Source: Psychrobacter sp. I-STPA6b
Lineage (GTDB): Bacteria > Pseudomonadota > Gammaproteobacteria > Pseudomonadales > Moraxellaceae
NCBI RefSeq assembly: GCF_020662265.1
Contig: NZ_VEWM01000075.1
Span: 62,001-126,000, forward strand
DNA: 64,000 nt
Direction of reading: 5' to 3'
The notes beneath the pieces were generated by a model, which was not told the DNA's origin, made no database searches, and saw only the letters and a program-made list of their open reading frames with translations. Position 1 is the stretch's first letter. Each line of letters starts with the position of its first letter. The translations under genes were made by a program, and so were the position numbers. Of the stretch, positions 48,554 to 56,229 are shown one piece after another.

Positions 48554-48846
48554 ATCGTATAAACCCCTTTATTCACCGTTGCCATGTTCAAATCTGCAAA
48601 ACCATCCAAGCTCTTACCCTGTAAATCCCACTCTCTGCTCTCAAACGACCTAACCCCATCTTTTTGCGTGTATGTCGCTGAGTAATGAGACCACGTTTTA
48701 TTGAGCGTCATACCAATACATAACTGACCGTCTTTAGTAACTGCCATATTTTTAAATCCATGACATTCGTGGGATTTGTTGGCTCTAAACGCTGTACGCA
48801 TCTTGAGCCATTGGTTTTGTTCGGGTGTGTAGTCAGATACATTCAT
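48550..48846 (-). CDS. Hypothetical phage protein
   Basis: The protein has 98 residues. MNVSDYTPEQNQWLKMRTAF, then SHYSATYTQKDGVRSFESRE suggest a small beta-rich domain. It overlaps the DUF1064 gene by 4 bp. The function is unknown. Confidence 0.45.
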   Translation of the reverse strand: MNVSDYTPEQNQWLKMRTAFRANKSHECHGFKNMAVTKDGQLCIGMTLNKTWSHYSATYTQKDGVRSFESREWDLQGKSLDGFADLNMATVNKGVYTI

Positions 48847-48849
48847 GGC

Positions 48850-49077
48850 TCAACCCTTTTCATGCAATGCACTAATCAACGCATCTATAGCTGTGTGATA
48901 GTCAAAAACTCTTGGTGCTCTTTCTAGCATTTCGTATTCGATTCGCTGTTGCTGATTCAATCCGCCTTGCTTGCGTGATAAATCCGCAAATTCTTGTAGC
49001 TTTTTTGAGTAGTCAGCTTGCGCTTGCCGTACCTGCTCAATCTCTTTTGCTGCTGCGATTAGTTTCTCTATGTTCAC
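48850..49077 (-). CDS. Small coiled-coil protein
   Basis: This 75-residue protein has a GTG start overlapping the stop of the methyltransferase gene, with AAAGGAG upstream. It is almost entirely helical and Gln-rich (IAAAKEIEQVRQAQADYSKK; LNQQQRIEYEMLERAPRVFD). The function is unknown. Confidence 0.55.
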   Translation of the reverse strand: MNIEKLIAAAKEIEQVRQAQADYSKKLQEFADLSRKQGGLNQQQRIEYEMLERAPRVFDYHTAIDALISALHEKG

Positions 49078-49547
49078 AATGCAGACTCCTTTAAAAAACA
49101 AATCCAGTGTGTGTTTGAGCGTTTACCGCTTTTGTGGCCAACAACTGGTTTATGCTCAGTGAGCGACAAAATATCTTTGACCGCAATATCAGTCTCGTTC
49201 CACTTAAAAATCAACGTGCCGTATGGCTTTAAGACTCGGAAACACTCGCTAAAACCATCTCGAATCATGTTTGGCCAAGTATCATTCAAATACCCATACT
49301 TTTTTGCCATCCATGATGTTTTGCCAATTTTGGCCAAATGCGGTGGGTCAAAAACAACCATGTGAAACGACTCATCAGCAAACTGCAAGTTAGTAAAATC
49401 CATCAATAAATCAGGCTCAATAATCAACTCTCTACCATCGCATAGGGTGTGTTTCTCTCTGCGATTGTCTGTAAATACAGCTCGGTCATCATGTTTGTCG
49501 AACCAAAACATACGGCTACCGCAACATGGATCTAGTATTGTTTTCAT
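49074..49547 (-). CDS. SAM-dependent DNA methyltransferase-like protein
   Basis: The protein has 157 residues. MKTILDPCCGSRMFWFDKHD is the SAM-binding start, followed by FHMVVFDPPHLAKIG, with DPPH as the amino-methyltransferase catalytic motif, and CFRVLKPYGTLIFKWNETD. It is a compact adenine- or cytosine-N4-type enzyme without an obvious target-recognition domain. It probably protects phage DNA or modifies host DNA. Confidence 0.75.
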   Translation of the reverse strand: MKTILDPCCGSRMFWFDKHDDRAVFTDNRREKHTLCDGRELIIEPDLLMDFTNLQFADESFHMVVFDPPHLAKIGKTSWMAKKYGYLNDTWPNMIRDGFSECFRVLKPYGTLIFKWNETDIAVKDILSLTEHKPVVGHKSGKRSNTHWICFLKESAL

Positions 49548-49906
49548 ACCCTCACCACTGCATACGAGTTAACCAAATCAGGCACAAAGTCGTCTAAACT
49601 CTCTAACAACTCATCAACGAACTTGTTGCCAAACTCAAATATCGCTTTTGTTAAATCTTTCTGACCGCCTTTGCTCTTAAACACCATGACTTCGTGACCT
49701 CGCTTGTCACCGTCTGTGTCGTAAATGTAGAGGCTGATTTTGAATTTACGTTCACGTTTCATGATTTGTCTGCGTTTTTGATTAGCCAGCCAATCCTCAG
49801 TAAATATCGCTCTACTCGCTAAACGCTCAGGCACATCATCGTGTAGATAGATTTTCATAAATCCGTTAAAAGATGTTTTGAAATCGCTCATGGCTTTATC
49901 TCTCAT
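49544..49906 (-). CDS. Hypothetical phage protein
   Basis: This 120-residue protein sits between the two methyltransferase genes and overlaps both. RKFKISLYIYDTDGDKRGHE and VMVFKSKGGQKDLTKAIFEF suggest a mixed alpha/beta fold. No family is recognised; it could be a partner of the methyltransferases. Confidence 0.45.
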   Translation of the reverse strand: MRDKAMSDFKTSFNGFMKIYLHDDVPERLASRAIFTEDWLANQKRRQIMKRERKFKISLYIYDTDGDKRGHEVMVFKSKGGQKDLTKAIFEFGNKFVDELLESLDDFVPDLVNSYAVVRV

Positions 49907-50820
49907 AAATCACTCAAAATCTGGTATGCTGTTGCCATCACAATTGGGTCTTGCCCGTTGCCAATGGCTTTAAGTTGCTTGCGCCAATCGGGTAATTCAT
50001 CATCCACTCTGCAAAATAAGGGCTCAGGTACATCGGCTCTTTGCAATAATTGCTCAATGCTTGTAATTGAGCGTCTGTCACTATTGTTTTGCTGATTACT
50101 GTTTCCAAATTCCTGTTTTTGTTGTTTCGTATGCTTGGTAACAATACATTTGCTTGCATTGACTGATTGCTTCGAGGTGTCGGCAACATGTATCTCTCGA
50201 ACGGCACATCCCTCAGCTTGACTCCGTACCTCACTCCAGCTTTGTTTATCCTGCTTGCTGACATACCATTCATTACTGCGTCTTTTGCTCTTCCTCCCTC
50301 GCTGTCGCTGGCTGTTGGAGTCGGCAAATATCCACAATCTCTTGCGTCTATGGATGTTTCCGCAGTCATCACTGCCAAGCAATAATGGTGGCTTAACTCT
50401 GTAGTCAAGGCTTTCGAGTATTCGGCAAATATCAATGATGGCTGAGTCGGTGAGGATGCCTTGGACGTTTTCAAAAAACAGCCGTCTTGGTCGTACAATC
50501 TGAATTGTTTTTGCAATCTCATCCCACAAATAGCGTTCGTCACTTGCTCCCTTGCGTTTGCCAGCCACGCTGTGCGGTTGGCAAGGGAATCCGCCTGTGA
50601 GGACATCAATTTGTCCTGCGTATTTTTGTGCGTGTTTTGCGTTAAACTCTTTGATATCACCGTAAATATCTCCGTTATCAAACCAACCATCTTTTATGCG
50701 CTGTGCTATAACTTGTCTGCAATATTCGTCTTTTTCGACATAAGCCACAGCTTCCCAGCCTAGTATCATTGAGCCGTAGACACCGCCACCCATACCTGTA
50801 AAAAGTGATAACTCTTTCAC
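49903..50820 (-). CDS. Cytosine-C5 DNA methyltransferase
   Basis: The protein has 305 residues. Motif I LSLFTGMGGGVYGSMI, catalytic motif IV GGFPCQPHSVAG (Cys nucleophile), motif VI FFENVQGIL, motif VIII RRKRLWIFA and motif X AIGNGQDPIVM are all present and in order, so it looks active. The variable target-recognition region between VIII and X is about 100 residues. The start is GTG 50820 inside the upstream stop. It protects phage DNA against restriction, presumably. Confidence 0.9.
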   Translation of the reverse strand: MKELSLFTGMGGGVYGSMILGWEAVAYVEKDEYCRQVIAQRIKDGWFDNGDIYGDIKEFNAKHAQKYAGQIDVLTGGFPCQPHSVAGKRKGASDERYLWDEIAKTIQIVRPRRLFFENVQGILTDSAIIDICRILESLDYRVKPPLLLGSDDCGNIHRRKRLWIFADSNSQRQRGRKSKRRSNEWYVSKQDKQSWSEVRSQAEGCAVREIHVADTSKQSVNASKCIVTKHTKQQKQEFGNSNQQNNSDRRSITSIEQLLQRADVPEPLFCRVDDELPDWRKQLKAIGNGQDPIVMATAYQILSDL

Positions 50821-50990
50821 GATGCGACCTCCTCACACTCTGTCACTGTAAAAACCCACTTGCGACCACTCCAACAGATGTTTATCTCAGGGTTTTTAAA
50901 GCTCAGGACTGGCAATACCTCTGTAAAACTAATCATGGCTTGCACTAGATTGGAGTCATAAGCTATTACTAACTTTGGTTTTGTGCTCAT
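50817..50990 (-). CDS. Small phage protein (57 residues)
   Basis: This frame starts at ATG 50990, overlapping the stop of the P-like gene, with GGGGCAGGGGC upstream, and ends over the methyltransferase start. The sequence (MSTKPKLVIAYDSNLVQAMI; SFKNPEINICWSGRKWVFTV) is a small mixed fold. No family is known. Perfect coupling on both sides supports it. Confidence 0.6.
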   Translation of the reverse strand: MSTKPKLVIAYDSNLVQAMISFTEVLPVLSFKNPEINICWSGRKWVFTVTECEEVAS

Positions 50991-51658
50991 GCCCCTGCCC
51001 CTTTACGTTTAAACTGAGCCAAAAACTCCTCAACCTTTGCCGCCATTGGGCTATTTGGTTGCAATGGCGTGTGGCTGTACTCAAGCTGTTTTTCCTTAGG
51101 TAACGCAAACTCAGCACCGCTTGCGTGTTCTGCGCAAACCTGCGGATAGATTTCTTGCCATCTTTTCCAAGTCACTGCCTCTGATTGAGTTCTGATTTCC
51201 CAAAATCCCACTCGTTTTGCCGTCTCAAATACCACTGCTTCAGGATATTTTTGATTAACAGCGTCAATATATGCTTGTCTCATATCAGGGTAATTCTTAG
51301 CTTGCTCACTGCGTCCTAGCTTTAAAAAATCGGCTGGTGCAGTTGGACACCACTCAAGACCTAATGATTTACGTTTAGCCATCTCAAACTCATTCTGAGT
51401 AATTCTCTGGTCAGTCAACGCTATAGCCCATATTTTCACTGTGTCTAACCCCCAGTCAGCATCTTTCATTTTTGACCTAAAAATTCGTTTCCATATCAAA
51501 AACATTTCCGCTATCGCTTGGGTTAGCTGTGGTGTTGGTTGACTGCCCAAACTCTGCCAAGAATTGTTCTCTGAGCATTGCTTCGTATTCGTCATAGCTT
51601 GATTGTTGTTTTTTAACTGGTTGCTGATGTTGGCTGTGATTTGGCTGATTGTTTGCAT
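50987..51658 (-). CDS. Replication protein P-like (helicase loader)
   Basis: The recognisable domain starts around residue 50: IAEMFLIWKRIFRSKMKDAD, then VKIWAIALTDQRITQNEFEM and LEWCPTAPADFLKLG, the pattern of lambda P-type replication proteins that recruit the host DnaB helicase. As written it overlaps the O-like gene by 182 bp in another frame; a start at 51505 would reduce this to 29 bp. I could not find a clear ribosome site for either. Confidence 0.65.
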   Translation of the reverse strand: MQTISQITANISNQLKNNNQAMTNTKQCSENNSWQSLGSQPTPQLTQAIAEMFLIWKRIFRSKMKDADWGLDTVKIWAIALTDQRITQNEFEMAKRKSLGLEWCPTAPADFLKLGRSEQAKNYPDMRQAYIDAVNQKYPEAVVFETAKRVGFWEIRTQSEAVTWKRWQEIYPQVCAEHASGAEFALPKEKQLEYSHTPLQPNSPMAAKVEEFLAQFKRKGAGA

Positions 51659-52547
51659 GAGTTTTGTTTACCTGAGCTTGGTTGTATCTAGCGATAGCGT
51701 CACTGCAACGCTCGTCACTGCTGATTGCGTTTTTAATCAAAACTTGGTTGTTTTGCTGATGCCAAACGCTTGTAATCACTCCAAGCATGGCTTGCTTAAT
51801 CTCGTCAACTGAGTAAGTTTTTAACCGTGTCTTGATTTTTGATACCCAGACTTTGTGTTTAACACTTGCAGACTTGCCGTGATTCTCGTTCCAAAAATCT
51901 ACAAGTGAGTTTGCAAGTTGGGTGTCAGTTGGTTTTTTTATCTCAGGTTCTTTTTTTGATTTTTTGGTTTTACTGTCTTGTGTATTAGTCTTATGTAAAA
52001 GGTCTTGTGTAATAGGTATTGTGTGTAAGTCAATTTGACCGCACTCACTGGACAAATTGACTTGGGTCGCAGACAAATTGACCGCACTTGAGGACAAATT
52101 GACTTGGGTTGTTTCTTTTAAGTCATGACTATTTGACTTGCCTTGAGGACAATTTGACCGCACTTGAGAGCCTTTTTTGTTCAATAATTGAGCAGTTAAT
52201 TCTGTTATTTTTTCAATATTTATTGAGTATTCGTACATACCATTAAAGCTAGGCTTCATAGTAATCACGCCTAAATCTGCTAATTTTTCAACTGAGCGTT
52301 GGATAGTTTTTACACTCAATCCAGTACCATATCGCTCATCATCTCTAAATTGAGAATAAGCTATAGTGTCAACGCCTTTGCCCCAACTGCCAGTCTTAAT
52401 CCATATAAACTGCAAACATGCGTACACGTTGCCGTTTTTAAGCACTCTCTGCATCTGTAAGACTACGTTCGGTATTCTTGCGTATCTATCCATAAGTAAC
52501 TCTTGTATGTCTTCTGTGGTTGCGTCAGACTCTTTGTAGTAAGTCAT
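51477..52547 (-). CDS. Replication initiator O-like, winged-helix protein
   Basis: The protein has 356 residues. The N-terminal winged helix (GLSVKTIQRSVEKLADLGVI, residues about 70-90) binds the origin. A variable middle with tandem QVNLSS-type repeats follows (residues about 130-170), then a C-terminal domain (DTQLANSLVDFWNENHGKS; ISSDERCSDAIARYNQAQV). As in lambda, the origin iterons appear to be inside this gene. ATG 52547 overlaps the upstream stop. The P-like gene follows. Confidence 0.8.
   Translation of the reverse strand: MTYYKESDATTEDIQELLMDRYARIPNVVLQMQRVLKNGNVYACLQFIWIKTGSWGKGVDTIAYSQFRDDERYGTGLSVKTIQRSVEKLADLGVITMKPSFNGMYEYSINIEKITELTAQLLNKKGSQVRSNCPQGKSNSHDLKETTQVNLSSSAVNLSATQVNLSSECGQIDLHTIPITQDLLHKTNTQDSKTKKSKKEPEIKKPTDTQLANSLVDFWNENHGKSASVKHKVWVSKIKTRLKTYSVDEIKQAMLGVITSVWHQQNNQVLIKNAISSDERCSDAIARYNQAQVNKTHANNQPNHSQHQQPVKKQQSSYDEYEAMLREQFLAEFGQSTNTTANPSDSGNVFDMETNF
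52031..52165. repeat. Iteron-like repeats inside the O-like gene (candidate origin)
   Basis: Units beginning CAAWTTGAC start at 52031, 52053, 52074, 52095 and 52150, with a degenerate one around 52126-52135. The first four are 21-22 bp apart. Two continue as CGCACTTGAG, one as CGCACTCAC and two as TTGGGT. An AT-rich stretch with long T runs lies beside them (about 51940-51970). Lambda has its origin in the same place. Confidence 0.6.
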
Positions 52548-53107
52548 TTCAAGCCCTCCACAACTTCAAAATCTACAACCCAGTCCCAAACGCCTCTATC
52601 AACTCTCACAACGTCTATGCCAGTGACCTTGAGCTTTAATCTACTAGCCCACTTAGGCATCCAAACTGGCGACATCCACCTACCGTCTTTTGTGCAACTA
52701 GCCTTATACTCTAGGTTGTAAGCATGATTTTGGTCTGGCACATAAAAAGGCACTTCAAGTTTGCGAGATTCATGCGGTGCGTTTGTTTCAACGTAGCAAC
52801 GCCATGTTTCTCTGACATATAAATAATCGCCCTCTGTGCCAAAAGGACATCTGATAAATATCGCTCTTGTGTCATCAACAGCAGACTGTATTTCGACCGT
52901 CCAAGTGTTATTGGGTTGCCAACAATTTCTGTATTTATGAATGTCAGATAAACCCCAGTCCATAATGTCTGTGCCGTAATGGTCCCAACTCGGGATAAGG
53001 TTGTTTCTGCGTCTTATTTGAGTCTTTTCACCTGCTAAAATCGCCTTGACTTCATCTGTGCTTAAAAAGATTGGTCGTTCTTTAGCTTGATTCACTTTGT
53101 TTTTCAT
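52544..53107 (-). CDS. ASCH-like phage protein
   Basis: The protein has 187 residues. RPIFLSTDEVKAILAGEKTQIRRR is the classic beginning of a phage family often called a morphogenetic or ASCH-like protein, followed by GTEGDYLYVRETWRCY and SPVWMPKWASRLKLKVT. ASCH-type folds bind RNA or nucleotides. The exact role in the early operon is not known. It overlaps the O-like gene by 4 bp. Confidence 0.75.
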   Translation of the reverse strand: MKNKVNQAKERPIFLSTDEVKAILAGEKTQIRRRNNLIPSWDHYGTDIMDWGLSDIHKYRNCWQPNNTWTVEIQSAVDDTRAIFIRCPFGTEGDYLYVRETWRCYVETNAPHESRKLEVPFYVPDQNHAYNLEYKASCTKDGRWMSPVWMPKWASRLKLKVTGIDVVRVDRGVWDWVVDFEVVEGLK

Positions 53108-53172
53108 GCTTTAATTACCTCGTTAATGATTAGTTTCGTTTAACACCTAAGCCACTCTCACCAGTGGCTTTT

Positions 53173-53589
53173 TTAATGTCTCGCTATTAAGTGGTACTCA
53201 TAGACATATTGACTCTGCTTTAGAGCCACCACGTCATAACCGTCACGTCTTATGTTTTTGATTGCACCCCGAAATGCTGTTGCGCTCATATCAAAATCTT
53301 CTGCTTTTACAAAACCATTATTTTTTAGAGACTTCAAAACAGTAGCTTTATTGCTTAATTCCCGCGGTGTCTCTTGTTTTTGTTTTGGTCGACTAGCTTT
53401 AAACCAGATGCTTGGTTTTATAAAATCGTCTGGTAGATAACCGAATCTCCGTAAAATATTGTGCAATGCACCACGATTTCTTATGTTGTCAAATAATCTA
53501 TGCGGGATATTTCCATTTCTGTCGTTATCAATGATGATTTGAGATACTTTGCGTTGGACTGGATTAATAATCGGTCTTGCGTACATCAC
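53173..53589 (-). CDS. Hypothetical phage protein
   Basis: The protein has 138 residues. The C-terminal half resembles a winged helix (NKATVLKSLKNNGFVKAEDF, then ATAFRGAIKNIRRDGYDVVA). The N-terminal part is basic. It may bind DNA in early control or replication. It overlaps the next small HTH gene by 4 bp. Confidence 0.5.
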   Translation of the reverse strand: MMYARPIINPVQRKVSQIIIDNDRNGNIPHRLFDNIRNRGALHNILRRFGYLPDDFIKPSIWFKASRPKQKQETPRELSNKATVLKSLKNNGFVKAEDFDMSATAFRGAIKNIRRDGYDVVALKQSQYVYEYHLIARH

Positions 53590-53807
53590 ACAGCCTCCTG
53601 CTCAGCTAACCACTCTTTATCTATCCAGTAGTTTTTGTGTTCGTCTCTGTGCATCGGTATATTTAGTTCGTGCTTCATATGTGACATGTGGCGACTGATT
53701 CGATGATTGATGCCCCATAATTCCTCGGCTTGAGCTTGATTGACGCTTGCGCCAGTTTTCATATGCTCAATGATTGTTTGCAGTAGTGATGATTGGACTT
53801 GTTCCAT
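53586..53807 (-). CDS. Small helix-turn-helix protein
   Basis: The protein has about 73 residues. I chose ATG 53807 with AGAGG upstream. MKTGASVNQAQAEELWGINH, then RISRHMSHMKHELNIPMHR looks like a winged-helix domain typical of phage-encoded 'rearranged' HTH proteins. The role in the early operon is unknown. Confidence 0.6.
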   Translation of the reverse strand: MEQVQSSLLQTIIEHMKTGASVNQAQAEELWGINHRISRHMSHMKHELNIPMHRDEHKNYWIDKEWLAEQEAV

Positions 53808-53817
53808 GATTAATCCT

Positions 53818-54132
53818 CTACTTAAATAAAATCCGCATGTAATCAGGCGAGTTAAAGCAGTTTTTAAGTAGCTCTCTTGTCGCTTCTGCCGTCTCTTTTG
53901 AGCAATAAACATCATCTTCTGAAACCACTTTTAGCTTTAAAATCGCAAGCATGCTGGCAACTAAATCAAGATTGTCGTTGACTAATCGGTTTATCTTGTC
54001 TTTATTAGCCCCTGTTTCATTACAAATAGTTACTTGCTTGGTCACTGAGATTCGATGAGAAATCAGGCTTTCTATCTCTCTAGCTTTATCACGATATTCG
54101 CTCGATAATTCAGATATTGGTTTATGACACAT
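53818..54132 (-). CDS. CII-like transcriptional activator
   Basis: The protein has 104 residues. The HTH-like segment VTICNETGANKDKINRLVND, then LDLVASMLAILKLKVV matches the CII layout (helix-turn-helix followed by tetramerisation helix). CII-type proteins activate lysogeny promoters. It is encoded directly after the Cro-like gene, as in lambda. Sequence similarity is modest. Confidence 0.55.
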   Translation of the reverse strand: MCHKPISELSSEYRDKAREIESLISHRISVTKQVTICNETGANKDKINRLVNDNLDLVASMLAILKLKVVSEDDVYCSKETAEATRELLKNCFNSPDYMRILFK

Positions 54133-54134
54133 GG

Positions 54135-54353
54135 TTATGCCTCCTCTGGCTGGTTAATGGTTTCTAGTTCAAAATAAGCATTCATCAAAGAGACGCCGTA
54201 TTTGTAAGACAGTTGTGGCTTTTCTATGCCTCGATACATATCGCTAATAGTTCCTTGATGGACACCTGTTTTTTTAGACAACTCTGTTTGCTTGTAATGC
54301 TTCAACAGTTCTCTGACTATTGATGACCAATTTACATCTACTGGATATAACAT
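54135..54353 (-). CDS. Cro-like regulator
   Basis: The protein has 72 residues. The helix-turn-helix KQTELSKKTGVHQGTISDMY (residues about 21-40) is an XRE-type domain. The gene is divergent from the CI gene, with the operators between them, and is the first gene of the leftward early operon, so it is the Cro counterpart. Confidence 0.75.
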   Translation of the reverse strand: MLYPVDVNWSSIVRELLKHYKQTELSKKTGVHQGTISDMYRGIEKPQLSYKYGVSLMNAYFELETINQPEEA

Positions 54354-54364
54354 GTTTAGACCTC

Positions 54365-54447
54365 ACGATAATTTAAAATAGATATTATCGTTTTTATGTT
54401 AAAAAATCAACGTCAAAACGGTATATATTTGTATCATAATTACGATA
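54365..54447. promoter_or_regulatory. CI/Cro operator region
   Basis: Operator TATCATAATTACGATA (54432-54447) lies in front of the CI gene. An ACGATAAT/ATTATCGT pair (54365-54372 and 54384-54391) lies in front of the Cro-like gene. A minus-strand promoter TTGATT (54405-54410)-N17-TAATAT (54382-54387) overlaps the second site. The CI promoter is probably weak (TTGTAT-N17-AATAAT). Confidence 0.7.
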
Positions 54448-54470
54448 ATTTAATAATAAGGTGTATTAAA

Positions 54471-55181
54471 ATGCAGGAAACAGTTGGTGATAGAGTTAAA
54501 AAGGCAAGAAAGTATGCCAAAATGACTCAGATAGCGCTGGCAAAAGCTGTTAACACAAGACAAGGTGCTATTTCTGATTTAGAAAATAATCGCAATAAGT
54601 CGTCTACTAATCTAGTCAAAATGGCCATAGTCATGGGCGTAAATGCAGAGTGGCTTAGCACTGGCAAAGGCGAAATGATAAAAGAAACTCCAGAGGTTTT
54701 GGATGTCGCAGAGTGGGAGGAGGGGTCTCCTGTTTTAGCGCAAGACATTGCTATAGATTATTATAGTGACTTGAGTTTTGCATGTGGAGACGGTTATATA
54801 GCCGAGTTAACAGAAGATGATAGCTCTAAGATTAGAATCAGCAGAGCCATACTTGATGAGATGGGGGTTATAGGCAGTAACGCCTTTGCTGCAAGAGCAA
54901 AAGACGACTCAATGAGTCCGAGAATATTTGACGGAGATATGATATTGGTTGACAAGTCTAGAACCAATATCAAAGACGGAAAGATTTACGCTATAGAGCA
55001 TGGGGGCTTATATAGATGCAAGCGTATTTATCAGATGCCAAACGGTGCTATAAGACTTGTAAGTGACAATAAAGATGAATTTAAAGAAATAGTGCTAACA
55101 AAGAAACAGCAAATTGATGAGGGTTTTAGAATCATTGGCTGGGTCTGGAGTATAGTTAGCTTTGAAAGATGGATTGGATAA
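54471..55181 (+). CDS. cI: CI-like phage repressor with S24 peptidase domain
   Basis: The protein has about 236 residues. The XRE helix-turn-helix is around residues 18-45 (MTQIALAKAVNTRQGAISDL). The LexA/CI S24 domain is C-terminal with nucleophile Ser in DDSMSPRIFDGDMILVD and Lys in IKDGKIYAIEHG. A Cys-Gly pair in FACGDGYIAE is a possible autocleavage site, allowing induction by RecA. I chose ATG 54471, with AATAAGG upstream, over one 25 codons further up. It keeps the prophage silent. Confidence 0.92.
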   Translation: MQETVGDRVKKARKYAKMTQIALAKAVNTRQGAISDLENNRNKSSTNLVKMAIVMGVNAEWLSTGKGEMIKETPEVLDVAEWEEGSPVLAQDIAIDYYSDLSFACGDGYIAELTEDDSSKIRISRAILDEMGVIGSNAFAARAKDDSMSPRIFDGDMILVDKSRTNIKDGKIYAIEHGGLYRCKRIYQMPNGAIRLVSDNKDEFKEIVLTKKQQIDEGFRIIGWVWSIVSFERWIG

Positions 55182-55209
55182 ACACATGATTTTATAGACT
55201 TGCTTATAT

Positions 55210-55232
55210 AACCGCCATTTGGCGGTTTTTTT
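55210..55232 (+). terminator. Intrinsic terminator of the repressor gene
   Basis: A 7-bp stem AACCGCC/GGCGGTT with loop ATTT is followed by seven T on the plus strand. Confidence 0.9.
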
Positions 55233-55294
55233 ATGCCTGCAAATATTGATTATAAAAAATATCATAAAAACTATAAATCAATATCGTTTTACTG

Positions 55295-55323
55295 TTGACA
55301 TATTATCATAATAACGATATTAT
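55295..55323 (+). promoter_or_regulatory. Rightward early promoter with CI operator in its spacer
   Basis: TTGACA (55295-55300), a 17-bp spacer and TATTAT (55318-55323). Operator TATCATAATAACGATA (55304-55319) matches the CI operator at 54432-54447 in 15 of 16 bases. A further ATATCGT half site is at 55281. This promoter drives the 55390-61016 operon. Confidence 0.85.
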
Positions 55324-55389
55324 AAATCCATCAACACAACACACAGGCACAAAAAAGCCTTAATACTGACCAAAATAGGAGCAAGAGAA

Positions 55390-55557
55390 ATGGCGTTAAA
55401 GAGAGTAGAAATATCAATGAGCGGTAAAGACGCAATGTTATTAGCCGCTGTTATACAAGATAGATTAGATTCGGGACTGGACAAACGTTATCCCGAAAAG
55501 GCTGAGAAATTAGAAGAAATCAAGAGCGAGTTATTTAATCAAGCTCAAGGCAAGTAA
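55390..55557 (+). CDS. Small early protein (55 residues)
   Basis: The frame starts at ATG 55390 with AGGAGC upstream. It is a charged helical protein (MALKRVEISMSGKDAMLLAA; KRYPEKAEKLEEIKSELFNQ). It is the first gene of the rightward early operon. The function is unknown. Confidence 0.65.
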   Translation: MALKRVEISMSGKDAMLLAAVIQDRLDSGLDKRYPEKAEKLEEIKSELFNQAQGK

Positions 55558-55594
55558 CCAAATCACAGGCACAAACCGACCAAGCGGAGGGATT

Positions 55595-55750
55595 ATGAAA
55601 CCTAAAAAGTTAAGAAAAATGCAAAAAGCTATTGTTGCTAATAAAGCACGTAGAAATAGTGATATTGAACGTATCACTAAGGCACAAGAAAAGGTTTGGC
55701 TTAATCGACGCACACTGTTTTACCCACGTTTTATCGTAGTCAGCAATTAA
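55595..55750 (+). CDS. Small basic early protein (51 residues)
   Basis: The frame starts at ATG 55595 with GCGGAGGG upstream. It is very basic (MKPKKLRKMQKAIVANKARR), ending FYPRFIVVSN, and could bind nucleic acid. No family is known. Confidence 0.6.
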   Translation: MKPKKLRKMQKAIVANKARRNSDIERITKAQEKVWLNRRTLFYPRFIVVSN

Positions 55751-55756
55751 CAGACA

Positions 55757-55799
55757 CAAAAAAAGCCCTTGCCAGACCGTCAAATCAAAACAAGGGCTT
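55757..55799. terminator. Hairpin, terminator for the minus strand
   Basis: AAGCCCTTG/CAAGGGCTT with a 19-nt loop has an A7 run on its left, so it ends in T7 only on the minus strand. On the plus strand no T run follows, so the early operon should read through. It might block antisense transcription. Confidence 0.55.
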
Positions 55800-55822
55800 A
55801 CTCAACGAGGAGTAAATAGATT

Positions 55823-56215
55823 ATGGCACATAAAAACCTTACATATCAAGATTTATTAGATGCTTATCTAAAAAATGAAGACTCTCAAATTAACAATGAC
55901 AGCTTAGATTTCTTTATCGATGACGACGGGCTTTTTTCTATTAAGTTCAAGGCAGTAATAACAACAATCGGAGATTGGTTTAGCAAGACTCACATTGTTG
56001 AATCATTGCAAGTCACATCAGTAGTCTTTGATGACTACGACACAGAAACAGAGCTAGATATTGATTTAGAGGAAGCTCAAGAGTTGGTTATTGAGTACAT
56101 CAAAGAGTTATCAGATAACTATCAAATGTCATCTGATTACGAAAAAGAGATGGCGGAGGCTAGAGACTGGGCTGAGACTGAGCGTAGTGTTAATCAGTGG
56201 CTAGCAACGGCATAA
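55823..56215 (+). CDS. Acidic early protein, function unknown
   Basis: This 130-residue protein is strongly acidic (SLDFFIDDDGLFSIKFKAVI; DYDTETELDIDLEEAQELVI) and could mimic DNA, but no motif is diagnostic. The ribosome site AACGAGGAG precedes it. It is in the early operon of small accessory genes. Confidence 0.55.
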   Translation: MAHKNLTYQDLLDAYLKNEDSQINNDSLDFFIDDDGLFSIKFKAVITTIGDWFSKTHIVESLQVTSVVFDDYDTETELDIDLEEAQELVIEYIKELSDNYQMSSDYEKEMAEARDWAETERSVNQWLATA

Positions 56216-56229
56216 AGGGGGGGGCAGAC

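Noticed and set aside
49938..50690. A 250-codon open frame in another frame of the C5 methyltransferase gene
   Set aside because: The methyltransferase frame shows all catalytic motifs, and this frame has no recognisable domain; it is a shadow.
52081..52165. Two copies of ACCGCACTT, the complement of the Haemophilus uptake 9-mer
   Set aside because: Both are inside the iteron-like repeats of the O-like gene and none occurs in the host genes, so they are better explained as part of the repeat than as uptake signals.
55757..55799. Terminator for the rightward early operon
   Set aside because: The T run is on the minus strand only; on the plus strand the hairpin is followed by mixed sequence and the operon continues, so it should not stop early transcription.
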